Positions 1 to 10,342 of a stretch of 64,000 nt of DNA are shown here, piece after piece. Numbering within the stretch: the first letter of the stretch is position 1; every line of letters starts with the position of its first letter. The stretch is from Tolypocladium sp. Sup5 PDA-1 (lineage: Eukaryota; Ascomycota; Sordariomycetes; Hypocreales; Ophiocordycipitaceae), in NCBI GenBank assembly GCA_000750105.3, contig JPHH03000003.1:62001-126000 (forward strand), written 5' to 3'. The position numbers were made by a program, and so were the translations under genes. The notes under the pieces are model-generated. The model was given only the letters and a program-made list of their open reading frames with translations, did no database searches and was not told the origin of the DNA.

Positions 1-1732
1 AATGTCTTCTACTGGAGCCGCGTCGCCACAATCGTCGCCCAGGGCTCCGGCATGCACCGCAGCGTCGAGCAGTCGCAGCTTAGCAAGTCGGACAAGCGGC
101 TCTGGAAGCGAATCTGGTGGACCCTCTTCACTCGCGACCGCTCCGTCGCCGTGGCCCTGGGCCGCCCGGTCCACATCAGCCTCGACGACTCGGACGTGGA
201 GATGCTGACCGAGGATGACTTTGTCGAGGACGAGTCGGATCGTGCCAGCGAGTTTCCGCCGGACCCGATCCACGTGCAGTTCTTCCTCCAGTACGTCAAG
301 CTGTGTGAGATTATGGGCCTCGTCCTGTCCCAGCAGTACTCGGTGGCGTCCAAGGGCCGGCAGCGAAACGCCATCGACTTGACGCACAGCGACATGGCCC
401 TAGCCGACTGGCTCCAGAACTGCCCCAAGATTGTGTACTGGGAGGTGCCTCGCCACCACTTCTGGTCCGCCCTCTTGCACTCCAACTACTACACGACGCT
501 GTGCCTTCTGCACCGGGCACACATGCCCCCAAGCGGCTCGAACCGCTTCCCAGACGATTCTCCCTATCCATCCCGGAACATTGCGTTCCAAGCCGCTGCC
601 ATGATCACATCCATCGTCGAGAACCTGGCTGCCCACGACGAGCTGCGCTACTGCCCGGCCTTCATTGTCTACAGCCTGTTTTCGGCCCTCATCATGCACG
701 TCTACCAGATGAGATCGCCGGTTCCGTCCATCCAGCAAGTCACCCAAGATCGAATGCGCAGCTGCATGCAAGCCATGAAGGAGGTCTCCCGAGTGTGGCT
801 GGTGGGCAAGATGGTGTACACGCTCTTCGAGTCAATCATTGGCAACAAGGTGCTGGAGGAACGGCTGCAGAAGGCCGGGGCCAAGCGACACCGGAAGTTG
901 CAACAGAGCATATCGCAGCTGGAGCAGCACAGCAAGGCTCAAGATGGCTCGAAGCGCAAGTACGACGATATGGCGATTGACTTCACTGCCAACGCGCCCA
1001 CTCCCCAGGAGTCGTACGAGCGATCGCGGCCACAGACACCGAGCGCGGGCAAGAATGACAGCGCGAGCACCATGAACCCCCCGAGCATGCCCTCGCCCAA
1101 TTCCCGTCCCAGCGGGGCCGACACCTTCATGGGCGGAACCAACTCGCGGCCGCAAACGAGGCCGGCTACGCCGTTCAACCCGTCATTTTCGGTCCCCGCC
1201 ACGCCGCCCGACCTCTACCTGGTGACCAGGAACTCTCCCAACATATCTCAATCCTTGTGGGAGAACTTCCAGCCCGACCAGCTGTTCCCGGAAAGCTCAA
1301 GCATGCCCGCGTTCCCCAACGTGTCGCCGACGCAGACACACCAGAACCTGGACCAGAATCTCATGGCTCAAATGACGCCCAGCAGCATGGCGCCCAGCAC
1401 ACAGAGCCAGGCGGGCAATCAATTCCAGGGCAGAGGTCAAGGCCAAGGGAATGGCATGATGCCGATGCAAGGCTTCCAAGGGCAAGCCAACATATGGCAG
1501 ACCAATTTTGACGGCGGGATGCATGACGGGCAGAGCCCAGATAGCTGGAGTACCAGCTCGGTTCAGGGGCAACCGGCTCCGACGACGCTCAACGTGGAGG
1601 ACTGGTACTGCTTCCCTAGCCTAACCATGACTCTTGTCAGTATTCCGCGGTGACTAATGCTTCGACAGGTTCCAATTCTTTGGCATCAACGGTGACGCGA
1701 GCAACTTGACCCTCGACGTGTCCTTGAACTGA
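1..1732 (+). CDS. CTF1: CTF1/FarA-type Zn2Cys6 transcription factor (3' part)
   Basis: Partial gene entering from the left edge; exons 1..1604 and 1669..1732 (64-nt intron with TGACTAAT branch region) give 555 residues plus stop. The visible part is the end of the fungal-specific transcription factor domain (residues about 1-270, including the GMHRSVEQSQLSK and WKRIWWTLFTRDRSVA blocks). A low-complexity Ser/Pro/Gln-rich tail follows, with APTPQESYERSRPQTPS and NISQSLWENFQPDQLFP, and the spliced end EDWFQFFGINGDASN. These blocks are typical of the cutinase transcription factor 1 / FarA-FarB family, nuclear activators of cutinase, lipase and fatty-acid beta-oxidation genes that bind CCTCGG-type sites. 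The zinc cluster lies outside the window. I cannot decide between the alpha/FarA and beta/FarB paralogue. Reading through the intron would end the protein at 1653 and lose the conserved C-terminus, so the spliced form is preferred. Confidence 0.88.
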
Positions 1733-3013
1733 GCCAAGGGAGTACGATGTGCCCTCTGGTATGCGAGGGAACATGATTTCTACAACGCGGCGCGAGGCAC
1801 AGCCGAAATGGACGGCGGCCCGGTCGCGTTCTGGTCGACCTTTGTTTGGTAAACGAGCCTGACAGATGCACCCCAGAACAAAGAGTAGCAGATGGGTCGA
1901 TGATTCTGGGCAAGGGTAATTGTGGAAACCGGTGTGTCCACGGGGACACAACGAGGCATCGCGGCACACAGTATACCCCGTGCCTCATGCTAGGGAGTGC
2001 AATGTATCGACGAAGCAAATACGACATGTGTGAGGCGCAAGGTATGAGTGTGACACGCAAAATGGGGCCAGATCAGGATGGGTGGGATGTCGGAAAAGGG
2101 GCCAACGAAGCCAACACCTGTACGATTTTCTGAGGATTCATTTCGAGAGTTGATGCGCCTGTGAGGCTGGAACATCTGCAACTTTCCGGGTCAACACCTT
2201 GCCATGTGTATATGCCTATGTGCGGTGTGGGCTCGGAGCCTCTTGCGGTTCAGTGATGGCATTGCGTTTCCAGATTCCTGCCTAGGTACTCAGCCCTTAT
2301 GATGTTGCCACCGGTACGGACGTAGATGTGGTGGCAGAGGCTCAGGACGTGGTAAGGCCGTTGAACGATGGCTGCAATCTGGAAGCCATTAATGATAAGA
2401 TGCCTGCATACCTAGGTACCTAGCTAGGTAAGGCACCACGCTTGTACCTCCAGGTCTCCAGCACCTCGCTGGGCGGGCAGGCACAAGCTTCCGTAGGTAC
2501 CTAGCAATGGGGCAATGCCTTCCACTGCAAAATGGTGGTTTCAGTGGATATCCTAGCGGGGCTAGCGGGTGACTGAGGCCCCCATGCGCGGGTTACAACA
2601 GCGGAAGTCAGCACGTGGAAGGGATTGACGGGAGGTACTGGGCGTGTACCTACCTGCACTGGGCGCTCCAACTTGATACCTACCTGTCCCCCGTTGCTGG
2701 CCGCATCCGTAGTCACTGGTGACACTCTCATCCTTACGTACGTACGGGCTACATGGCGCTCCCATACCTGACCTTGCCCTCTTATACCTACCTACCTACC
2801 TACTTCGTACATCCACCACAGGCAATGTTGACGACGCCCTGCCACAGATCCCAAGAGTGCGATTGAATCCCTCTTGTCCCGAGTCACCGCTCGTCGGCCC
2901 TGCCTCCACCACCGAGAGCGGCCACGGCGCGCCTGCTGCAGCACAGCCCTGATGCTGATGCGCGGCCAGTCCACGATCCGCGAGCCGCATCCGCCGCCGA
3001 GTTCGCGGCCATC
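1733..3013. other. intergenic, CTF1 to LysM gene
   Basis: About 1.3 kb with no credible ORF. It holds the CTF1 3' region and the promoter of the LysM gene. Between 2405 and 2510 there are overlapping CCTAGG/GGTACC palindromes (for example CCTAGGTACCTAGCTAGGTA at 2411-2430). At 2787-2803 there is a short TACC repeat followed by TACTTCGTAC at 2801-2810, a member of a motif dispersed over the window. Confidence 0.6.
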
Positions 3014-4915
3014 ATGATCGACCCGCGCGTCCCGGCGAAGCCCTCATCGCACCTGTCCTCGTCGGCCCTGTCGCCCGCGCCCCATGCGGCCGTGTCGAGC
3101 TCCGTCCGGCCACGAAACCGCCGCGTCGTCAGCTCCGGCGAGGACGGTGACGTCTCCGGCCCGAGGCCATCCGACCAGGACTCCAGCCTCCTGTCGGCCT
3201 ACAGCGCCTCGACGAGCCGAACAGCAAGCCCTCACCCCCGGCCGCCTGGGCGCTCCCGCACGAGCACGAGCCCGAACAGGGACGCTGGCGGCGCCGGCAC
3301 CCTGGGGCAGTTCCTGGGCGACTCATGGACGCAAAGCTGGAGCTCTGTTCAAGGGTTCGCCTCGATGCTGCTGTCGGCAAGCGATGACCCCCTGCAAAGG
3401 GGAGGGGGATCGCAGCAGCCTCGCTCCCGCTCTCGAGGGGCTTCTCGTCCCGGCGACTGGGGCCGCCAGCCCTCGAGCACCGGCACCGGCCTCGGCAAGA
3501 ACCAAACCTCGTGGGGACCGGCTCCCCCGTCGCGGAACTCAGGGCTGGGCGATGTAGCGGCTGGATCTTTGGCTGAGAGGGAAACGGCTTTGAAAGCGGC
3601 CCGGACGGCGAGCGTCTTGGAGAGTCACGATGGCGTTAATGGCGGCCTGGATATCACGGGAAAGCATAAGCGTCGAAACTCTGACGAAGTGGCCCCAGAC
3701 AGCTCGCAGCCGGAGGATTGCCTCGTCTACATTCACCACGTCCAGCCCAACGATACGTATGCAGGACTTATCCTGCGTTACAAGTGCCGAGAGGATGTTT
3801 TCAGGAAGGCCAACGGACTTTGGTCCAGAGACAGCATACAGACACGCAAATGGCTGACACTGCCGGTCGACGCCTGCGAGATCCGGGGCCGCCCGTGCGA
3901 AGAGCCGTCGTGGCACAACTCTCGGGGAGTTGACCTCCTCGCTCCCACGCCTACAGCCGCCGACGAGTCGTCGTCGAGCCGACAGGACACTCACGGATAT
4001 TTTTTCAGCAGGCCTAACAACGGTGGAACTACAGACGATAAAAAAGCACCAGACGATGACACGCATTGGACTCACGTCCGATGGGTTCAGATAGATTCGC
4101 TCCGCCAACCTGTGCAGATCGGCCGTGTCGCGAGACAAGCCTTGGGGTACTTCCCACCACGGCGGAAGAAGAGCATCAGGACAGCATCGTCTCTGTCGAC
4201 GCCACGGCAGAGCTCCGACCTCTCTAGCATCCCGCCGGGCTCGTTCGAGCGCCCTTCGTCACGACGGCAAAGCTCGCTGAGCAGCCGACCGCAGCTATCT
4301 GGAACACCGGTGTCGTCCCGCAGCCGCGTGGGCAGCGACACGGCCGATGGCCGACCGGCCTGGATGCGCCGGCCGGGCGGAGTCGGCTCCATGGGTCGGA
4401 ACATGCGAGCGCCAGGGCCAGACAAGGACTACTTCAACTCGTGGACGAGCAAACATCTGCCAGGGCTCAGCATTGAGGCGCTCCCTTCCATGTCGGTGAT
4501 GGGGTCGGAAACGGCACGCTTTGGCTTTGCGTCGGGGTCATCTGGCATCGTCGAAAGCCCGTTCGAGGACGGCCGCGACACCGCGTCCGCATCCCAACAG
4601 GGCAGCGGCCTGGACAGAGCGGCTGCGGCCGTCGAAAGTTGGCTACGCGGCGCGTTGGCCAAGCGCCCCAGCACGCCCTTGATTGGAAGCCTAGCACGAT
4701 CGACGGGATTGCCTGCAGGAAGGGATGACGGCGACCTGATCGAGCTGGCTGATACGGGGAGCGAGGACGGCAACCTCTTGATGCACGACACTCCAACCGC
4801 CCTCTCGGGCTCTCTGTCTCTGGGGACGAGTAGCAGGGCCGACGGCGACGGATCAGTGCGAGGGAGGGCGACGATGACGGCTGGAGGCATGAGGAGTCGC
4901 CAAAAGGCCGATTGA
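3014..4915 (+). CDS. LysM-domain protein without signal peptide
   Basis: Single-exon gene of 633 residues. The only recognisable domain is one LysM at about residues 236-285 (VYIHHVQPNDTYAGLILRYK, then FRKANGLWSRDSIQTRKWLTLP). The rest is Ser/Pro/Arg-rich and probably disordered, with many potential phosphorylation sites. The N-terminus (MIDPRVPAKPSSHLSSS) is not a signal peptide and there is no membrane segment, so this belongs with the fungal intracellular single-LysM proteins, not with the secreted chitin-binding LysM effectors. Its ligand and role are not known to me. The LysM is followed by a Cys-containing segment (DACEIRGRPCEEP), seen in other intracellular fungal members. The start is the first in-frame ATG after a GC-rich leader. 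The domain call is firm; function is open. Confidence 0.85.
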   Translation: MIDPRVPAKPSSHLSSSALSPAPHAAVSSSVRPRNRRVVSSGEDGDVSGPRPSDQDSSLLSAYSASTSRTASPHPRPPGRSRTSTSPNRDAGGAGTLGQFLGDSWTQSWSSVQGFASMLLSASDDPLQRGGGSQQPRSRSRGASRPGDWGRQPSSTGTGLGKNQTSWGPAPPSRNSGLGDVAAGSLAERETALKAARTASVLESHDGVNGGLDITGKHKRRNSDEVAPDSSQPEDCLVYIHHVQPNDTYAGLILRYKCREDVFRKANGLWSRDSIQTRKWLTLPVDACEIRGRPCEEPSWHNSRGVDLLAPTPTAADESSSSRQDTHGYFFSRPNNGGTTDDKKAPDDDTHWTHVRWVQIDSLRQPVQIGRVARQALGYFPPRRKKSIRTASSLSTPRQSSDLSSIPPGSFERPSSRRQSSLSSRPQLSGTPVSSRSRVGSDTADGRPAWMRRPGGVGSMGRNMRAPGPDKDYFNSWTSKHLPGLSIEALPSMSVMGSETARFGFASGSSGIVESPFEDGRDTASASQQGSGLDRAAAAVESWLRGALAKRPSTPLIGSLARSTGLPAGRDDGDLIELADTGSEDGNLLMHDTPTALSGSLSLGTSSRADGDGSVRGRATMTAGGMRSRQKAD

Positions 4916-5660
4916 TTGGGTGTTTGATACCGGCAAGAGGTTGAACTAGCCATTGCCGGACATATGATGAAGCGTTTGTTGTGCAGGGGCTGACCCCCAT
5001 ATAGACTTTCGAAGTGGGAATCTGTTCACGTTTTGTGGTGTCTCTTTGCGTGTCTCTTTCGGGGGGATCTTGAACGTCTAGCCCTCCTGTTTCTCATTTG
5101 TCATTGCTCTTTGGATGATGGCGTTGACGGCAAGAGACCTATATAGCAGCTCCGCATTGCTGCTTCTTGCGAGGCGTTGGGAAGCATCTACATATGAGTC
5201 GCTGGCCCCGATTTGCTCTGGCAGCTGTTGCGCCGTTGCAAATTGTGAGCAAGAACGGCGGTTGCGATCATATGCAGCCATTTACTGGGTACATGTGCGA
5301 ATAAAGATGCCTTGCGACGGGTAATGCTACAATTTGGAGCTCGTGAAATGTTTGACTCGTCTTCCCACCGGCTGCCGTCTGTCGACGCTTGATGGTGTCG
5401 TACGGATAAAGTCCACTGGATCCATGTCAAAAGCCTGGGCGCTAGAGCGGTGCAAGCGCCCCCCCTTGGATTCGTACACAGACAGGGCTGAAGCAAGTGG
5501 AAGGCAACACTGGCACAGCACGTACCACCAAATCAACCATCCACCAAGCAGCTTCTTCTTCTCCTCTTCCATCATCACCATCGCAAATCTTCGGGCAACC
5601 GTACCAGCCAACGCGCGAGGGCAAGACGCCCACCACAGGGCTCAGAGTCGCACGCGCCAA
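4916..5660. other. intergenic, LysM gene to ARV1
   Basis: About 745 bases without a supported gene: the 3' region of the LysM gene and the leader/promoter of ARV1, whose last part (5520-5600) is rich in CACCA and CTTCTTCTCC tracts like many leaders in this window. Confidence 0.5.
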
Positions 5661-6818
5661 ATGCCCATCTGCATCGAGTGCCGGCATCCCGTTAGGACGC
5701 TATGGACGCAGTACTCCGGAGCCGGTGACAAGTCGAGCGGGCACAACATCCGCCTGACCGTGTGCCGCAAATGCGGTCGCTTCTGCGACAAGTATGTTGA
5801 GCATGACTTTGTTGTGCTCTTCATTGACCTGGTTCTGATCAAGCCCCAGGTACGTGTACCTCTCGAGGGAGAGCTGTAGACGTGGGCTGACGTGCGAGAT
5901 GCCATTGTCGCGTCCAGGTGTACCGCCACCTGCTGCACAACACCCTGATGCGTGATGGCGATCGCTTCGATGTAAGTGCGACCCAAAATCGATGCGGACA
6001 CGCCGTCCTGAGCTGCGCCGCCGTTCCCCAACCAGCTGGGCGATGGATACTACACCGCCGACGAGAAACGGCGTGGACAGGGCAAGACGGATCTGTGCTG
6101 ACCAAAGCGCTGTGCGCGACAGCCCTCTATCATCCGCCTCGGCGTCCTGCTGCTGCTCTTCGACGTCTACCTGACATGGGCACGCATCGAGAAGCAGACG
6201 TTGCCGGCCTCGATGCCTGGCGAAAGCAACCTGGGCAGGCTAGCGCAGCAGCCCATCGTGCTGCAATACCTCTTCTTCTGTTCGTCCATATCCGTTCCCG
6301 GTTCCTCTAAGTGGGTGCCGTAACGCATCTTCAGCAGCGCTCATGCCAAAGCAGTGATCCTATGCGCCCTCTCGACACTGGCGTTCCACCTCAGCATCCG
6401 CTTCCTTACGTCGTCGCCCCTATCCCCGCTAAACGCATTGCGCATCATGCCCCGACACGCGCGCCCCAACTCCGTCTCGACGGCTCTGCTCGTCTCCTCA
6501 TCGACGAAGCTGTTCCCCATCCTCATGGTTATATGGGAGTATGATGTCCCCGCCGCCGCCCGTTCCCTGGGCTGGGCGGTCGTCGCCAACAATGTCGAAG
6601 CCCTGCGCATCCTGCTCGACTGCAAATACTACACGGCTTGCATCCTGGCCATAGCCGGGGCGGCGTCGCGTTGGGTCGTGGGACGGATGGTGCTGACTGC
6701 TGCCGGCCTGGGCGACGTAGACTCCATCGGCGAGAGCAGCGTGGCGGCCGACGGCAAGGCCCTGTGGGCGCTTTTGATGTATGCCAGAGAATGGGCTGGC
6801 CGCTTAGCTGTAGGCTAA
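5661..6818 (+). CDS. ARV1: ARV1 family ER sterol/GPI-homeostasis protein
   Basis: Four-exon model: 5661..5849, 5918..5971, 6123..6279 and 6352..6818, giving about 288 residues. The N-terminus is the Arv1 homology domain with its zinc-binding pairs, CIECRHPV near residue 3 and CRKCGRFCDKYVEHDFV near residue 35, followed by LFIDLVLIKPQVYRHLLHN. Exon 3 continues PSIIRLGVLLLLFDVYLTWARIE and the rest carries several hydrophobic spans, as expected for an ER multi-pass protein. ARV1 proteins act in sterol transport/lipid homeostasis and in GPI-anchor precursor handling. The first two introns are clear; the second is long for this locus (151 nt). The third is uncertain. I chose donor 6280 and acceptor 6351 because they restore the frame and give FFSVILCALSTLAFHLS. 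The gene is convergent with VMA9. Confidence 0.87.
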
Positions 6819-7212
6819 GGGGGGGTGCACCATTGCAGCGGAAAGAAATAGTGAAGTGACACAGGTTCAGATGCATCCATTCGAGTTGTAGGACTCGGCT
6901 TGATGATTCTACATGTACAATGTCATCATAAGCCGTCGAGGGCTGGCTGAGCACCGTCCTCGACCGTGTTCTAAAGCACCCGCACCACGCAACCAGGCAC
7001 GGATGCCCACGCCTTGTTCGCCCCTCTCTGGTGAGTCCGGCTGAGCTCTCCTCCCCATGATATAGCCTGTATTATCCCGCGCATGCGCTTCGATGATGCC
7101 ACAGTTCCAAGATAACGCCGTTCGCAAAGTAATGTAAATGCAGTCGTACAACCGCGCGAGGCGGGCGTCGCAGGAGTCCACTCCGTCACCCCCCTCGCAC
7201 GCGCGCACCATC
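6819..7212. other. convergent intergenic, ARV1/VMA9
   Basis: Shared 3' region of ARV1 (plus strand) and VMA9 (minus strand). I see no ORF with family similarity and no structured RNA. Confidence 0.5.
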
Positions 7213-7605
7213 CTAGTGCTCGAGGAACTTCTCCCGCAAGTCGCTTCGTTTCGGTACAATAAGGGGATTCAGCTGCGCGAGGAAGGTGATGGCCCACATG
7301 AGAAAGCAGCTCACGATGGAGAGGATCAGGGACGATCGCCACAGCCTGTAAGCCGCGGTTGTTAGCGGGACGTCGGTAGGTGCAGAGGACGGAGTTGGGA
7401 CGGGGATGACGAACACTTGATTCTGGCCCTTGGGTGCCAGGAACCAGGACGCAACGCAGAGCACGACGATAACGGCGAGGCCGACGAAGATGGAGTACCT
7501 AGCGACAGTTGCATGCGTCAGCTGCTGTTGCTCTCGTCGGCAGTGGCATTTGAGAGAGCAAAAGGGAAAGGACGTCTCAAGCGGGGGGCTTTACCCTTGG
7601 GCCAT
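7213..7605 (-). CDS. VMA9: V-type ATPase Vo subunit e (Vma9-like)
   Basis: Three exons on the minus strand: 7605..7595, 7498..7415 and 7345..7213 (introns of 96 and 69 nt), encoding 75 residues, the usual length for this small subunit. The spliced product starts MAQGYSIFVGLAVIVVLCVASW, then continues FLAPKGQNQV and LWRSSLILSIVSCFLMWAIT, FLAQLNPLIVPKRSDLR. This is the two-helix pattern and C-terminal LNPLIVP-RSDLR signature of subunit e (Vma9 in yeast, ATP6V0E in animals). It is a membrane part of the vacuolar proton pump needed for assembly of the Vo sector. The first exon is only 11 nt; it was chosen because MAQG joins in frame to the first membrane helix. The gene is convergent with ARV1 and in tandem with the dehydrogenase upstream. 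Confidence 0.9.
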
Positions 7606-7921
7606 GGTGAATATGATCATCCAGCGACACTCCCGGGCGATTGTCGACGAGGTTCGAGATGTGACGGACAGCTTTGGGGAAGACTGGTAGGGAGGTCGTT
7701 GTTGTAGGAAGCCAGAGGAGCAGGCAACCGCAGCAAGTAGCATCATGCTTAGTCATGCCCGTCGCAGACATGTACCAGCACAGGGCCGCAACAACTCGTT
7801 CTACGTAACTTACTTTTGTAGGGTCATCAGTGTCTGCAATTTCTAAGCGCTTTCATTCATTCATCAGATTCCCCTTGTGCTTTTGTTTTATATAGCCTAC
7901 AGTACTTCGTACGCCCCTGCC

Positions 7922-8908
7922 TCACGCGTCATTCTCGAATTTGAGCCCGGCCTCCTGTCTGACGGCCCCGTAGATGCCAGCAATGTCGCCAGACTCGCCG
8001 CAGTGCTCCTTGACCATGGCAAAGTGGGCGTCCGCCAACTCCAGCGACTTCATGCTCGCGCCGGCGACCGCCGCGATGTTCTTGGCATGGCGGGCATCTT
8101 TGCGGGCCAGGTCCACGGCGAAGAGCGGCTCGTGGCGCTTGTGATAGTCGCCGGTGAGCATACGGGTCGAGTAGGCGGCGTACGGGCCGGGGAAGAGGGC
8201 CTCGACAAACTGGTGGACGACGTGCGTCCCGAGGCCCGACTTCTCGGCGACGACGTGGGCCTCGGCGAGTTGCTCGACCATGTTGAAGACAAAGGTGTTG
8301 CCCAGGACCTTGAGCGTCGAGGCCTTGCCGTACGGCTGGTCGCCGAGGTCGATCTCGGCCCGCGCCATGACGCCCTTGAACCACGGCTTCGCCCGGTCGA
8401 CGCTGGCCCTGGGCCCCGCGAGCACGCCGATGAGCTGCCCGGCGTCTGCCGCCGCGGGTGCCCCGAAGACGGGAGCGGCCACGAACTCGGCGCCGCTGGC
8501 GAGCACGTCCCGCGCAATGGCCTCGGTGGACTCGGGGTGGATGGTGGAGCAGTCGACGAAGAGCTTGCCCTTGACGTCCTCCTTGAGCATGGTTCCAAAG
8601 AGCTCGCGCACGGCCTCGTCGTTGGCGACGCAGGTGAAGATGACGTCTGCCCTGGACACCGCCGCTGTGAGTGAGTCGACGACCTCGGTCTTGCCTGCGG
8701 GCAGCTTGCTGCTCAGGTCCGCGGCCCTCTTGGTAGACCTGTTGTAGATGAGGAGGGGCGAGTCGAGCTGGCCTTTTTCCACGATGTTCTTACACATGCC
8801 CTGCCAGAACGTTGGTCAGATGTGACACGGCTGTCGCTTGGTGAGCGGCGCTCAAAGACTTACCCTCCCCATGTTGCCGAGTCCGACCCAGAGCAGCGTC
8901 GGAGCCAT
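7922..8908 (-). CDS. beta-hydroxyacid dehydrogenase (6PGDH/3-HIBADH family)
   Basis: Two exons, 8908..8864 and 8800..7922 (63-nt intron), 307 residues. The spliced N-terminus reads MAPTLLWVGLGNMGRGMCKN, with the GLGNMG dinucleotide-binding motif at residues 9-14. The NAD(P)-binding domain follows up to about residue 180, with FVDCSTIHPEST. The C-terminal helical domain contains TLKVLGNTFVFN, where the Lys and Asn match the conserved catalytic region of the beta-hydroxyacid dehydrogenases. The family includes 3-hydroxyisobutyrate, tartronate-semialdehyde and GLYR1-type reductases; the substrate of this one cannot be told from sequence. There is no mitochondrial presequence, so it is more likely cytosolic than a valine-catabolic 3-HIBADH. 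It is divergent from the N-acetylglutamate synthase gene across 1.3 kb. Confidence 0.88.
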
Positions 8909-10017
8909 GACGATCAGCACTGGCAAGTGTGAGCAGCGAGGATATCAGGCAAGACTTGAATTCTGGCTCCGAGGCTCGCCGCGCTCCGTGGTTAATAGCA
9001 AAGAAATGAAGCTCACGGCAATGGAAGGTTTGTAATCGGCTCGGGTCCGTGGATGCGTGCCTGGCTTGCCTGGCTAGGGAATCCGGAAGCGGATGACCTC
9101 GGAGGTAGTCCGTAGCCACCCATGACGTATAATCGCGCTATGCCGCCTGTTCCGTCCGCCACGACAAGACGGCAGATGCTGGACAATACGCGTCGCCAGT
9201 GGACTCAAGACTAGTGGAGAACCAAACACTCGAATTTACAGACCGTATACAACGTACATACCGTACTGCTAGGGGCATTGATAACCTAAGTAGAATCCGT
9301 GGTGGCGGCTTCTTTCAAAATGAGGATTGTGGCGTACTTGGTTGTTTACCCAGCGAAACTACCGAGCAAGTACGACTACGAAGGGCCAAGGTAACAATAA
9401 GAGAGCCGGTTGAGCCCGAAGAACCCGAGGAAGTGCTCGCAACGCCAGTTGCTTCCCGCGCCCAAAGTATGCATCCCTCCATGGCTGGCTGTGCCCAAAT
9501 GACTCTCTCGCGAAACAAGAAGCACATGACAGACTGCCTCCCCAGGTATGCGCACGTCGTAGTCCGTACAGCACAGAGTCTCGGAATTGCCTTCAGCCTG
9601 TGCAACGCAGCGCCGTGCGGGGACTCGGGTCTAAATGCAGGTACTTGCCGTGGCTGCCTCCGAATTTGGCCGACTGGTTCTGCGTCGAACAGTTATCAAG
9701 TAATGGTTATATGCCTCGTTGCACAGGACGAGAGGGGACGCCAGCTTCAGGCACATGGAAAAGGTGGAGGTTGCTTGGAAGGGTCGAGATCTGACGCCCC
9801 CGCGACTCCGCGAGATGGGCCTCTTATCAATCAGTGGCACCCGACCCTGTACAGCGCTTCTAGCAGTTCCCAGTGGGCGTGCTGGCAACGGCAGTTAGTG
9901 CCGTAGGTGCCGTGGGGGGCGGCAACCACAAGACAAAAAAAAGCTCAGGGCCAATTGACTTACTTACACCGTACACTGTCGCACAACACAAGGTGCCCGG
10001 GTCCCCTTTAATATCTC

Positions 10018-10025
10018 TATAAAAG
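10018..10025 (+). promoter_or_regulatory. TATA box of the NAGS gene
   Basis: TATAAAAG lies 209 bases upstream of the NAGS ATG, in an otherwise GC-rich region. This is a reasonable distance for a fungal TATA element with a long leader. Confidence 0.5.
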
Positions 10026-10076
10026 GCCTCGTGCGGCCCTGCTCGCGTCGCCAGAGCAAGCGCCCCAGACAGCAAC

Positions 10077-10342
10077 ATGGTCTGCTAACGACACCCGGAT
10101 CCAAGTCAATGTCGGCCGCAGCGCGATTGAGCCTGGCTGGCGGGCTGGTGTCATCCATCTCGAGACCCGACTCTGCAGCATCACCACCACCACCACCACC
10201 ACCACCACCACCCCACCCTCTACACCATGGCTTGGGCGTCTCTCGGGACCAAGGCGTCCAGCTGCGGCCATGGCCTCTCCGTCACCACCAAGGTCAGGCT
10301 CTTGGGCGATTCGCCTCTTGCGCGTCCCCATCTTCGGCATGA
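10077..10342 (+). promoter_or_regulatory. upstream ORFs in the NAGS leader
   Basis: If transcription starts shortly after the TATA element, the leader contains a three-codon ORF at 10077-10088 (ATG GTC TGC TAA). It also contains a longer ORF starting at ATG 10109 in another frame and ending at 10342, which overlaps the NAGS start codon at 10227. Such ORFs would be expected to reduce translation of the main frame; this is inference, and a leader intron could remove them. Confidence 0.35.
10182..10212 (+). repeat. CAC trinucleotide microsatellite
   Basis: About ten uninterrupted CAC units directly upstream of the NAGS start codon, within the presumed 5' leader. Similar CAC tracts stand in the leaders of the BAR-protein gene and of SSE1. 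Confidence 0.9.

Larger units (their letters stand above)
8909..10226. other. divergent promoter region, dehydrogenase / NAGS
   Basis: About 1.3 kb between two divergent genes. A stop-free stretch of about 235 codons at 9199-9906 (plus) has no family similarity and its first true ATG is well inside, so I do not call it. The right end carries the TATA element, upstream ORFs and CAC repeat of the N-acetylglutamate synthase leader. Confidence 0.5.

Noticed and set aside
7877..8674. 265-codon plus-strand open frame opposite the beta-hydroxyacid dehydrogenase
   Set aside because: Antisense shadow of the dehydrogenase exon; no recognisable domain.
9199..9906. 235-codon open frame in the dehydrogenase/NAGS intergenic region
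   Set aside because: No ATG until about codon 91, no domain, mixed composition and no spliced extension; a stop-free run of this size can arise by chance in this GC-rich DNA.
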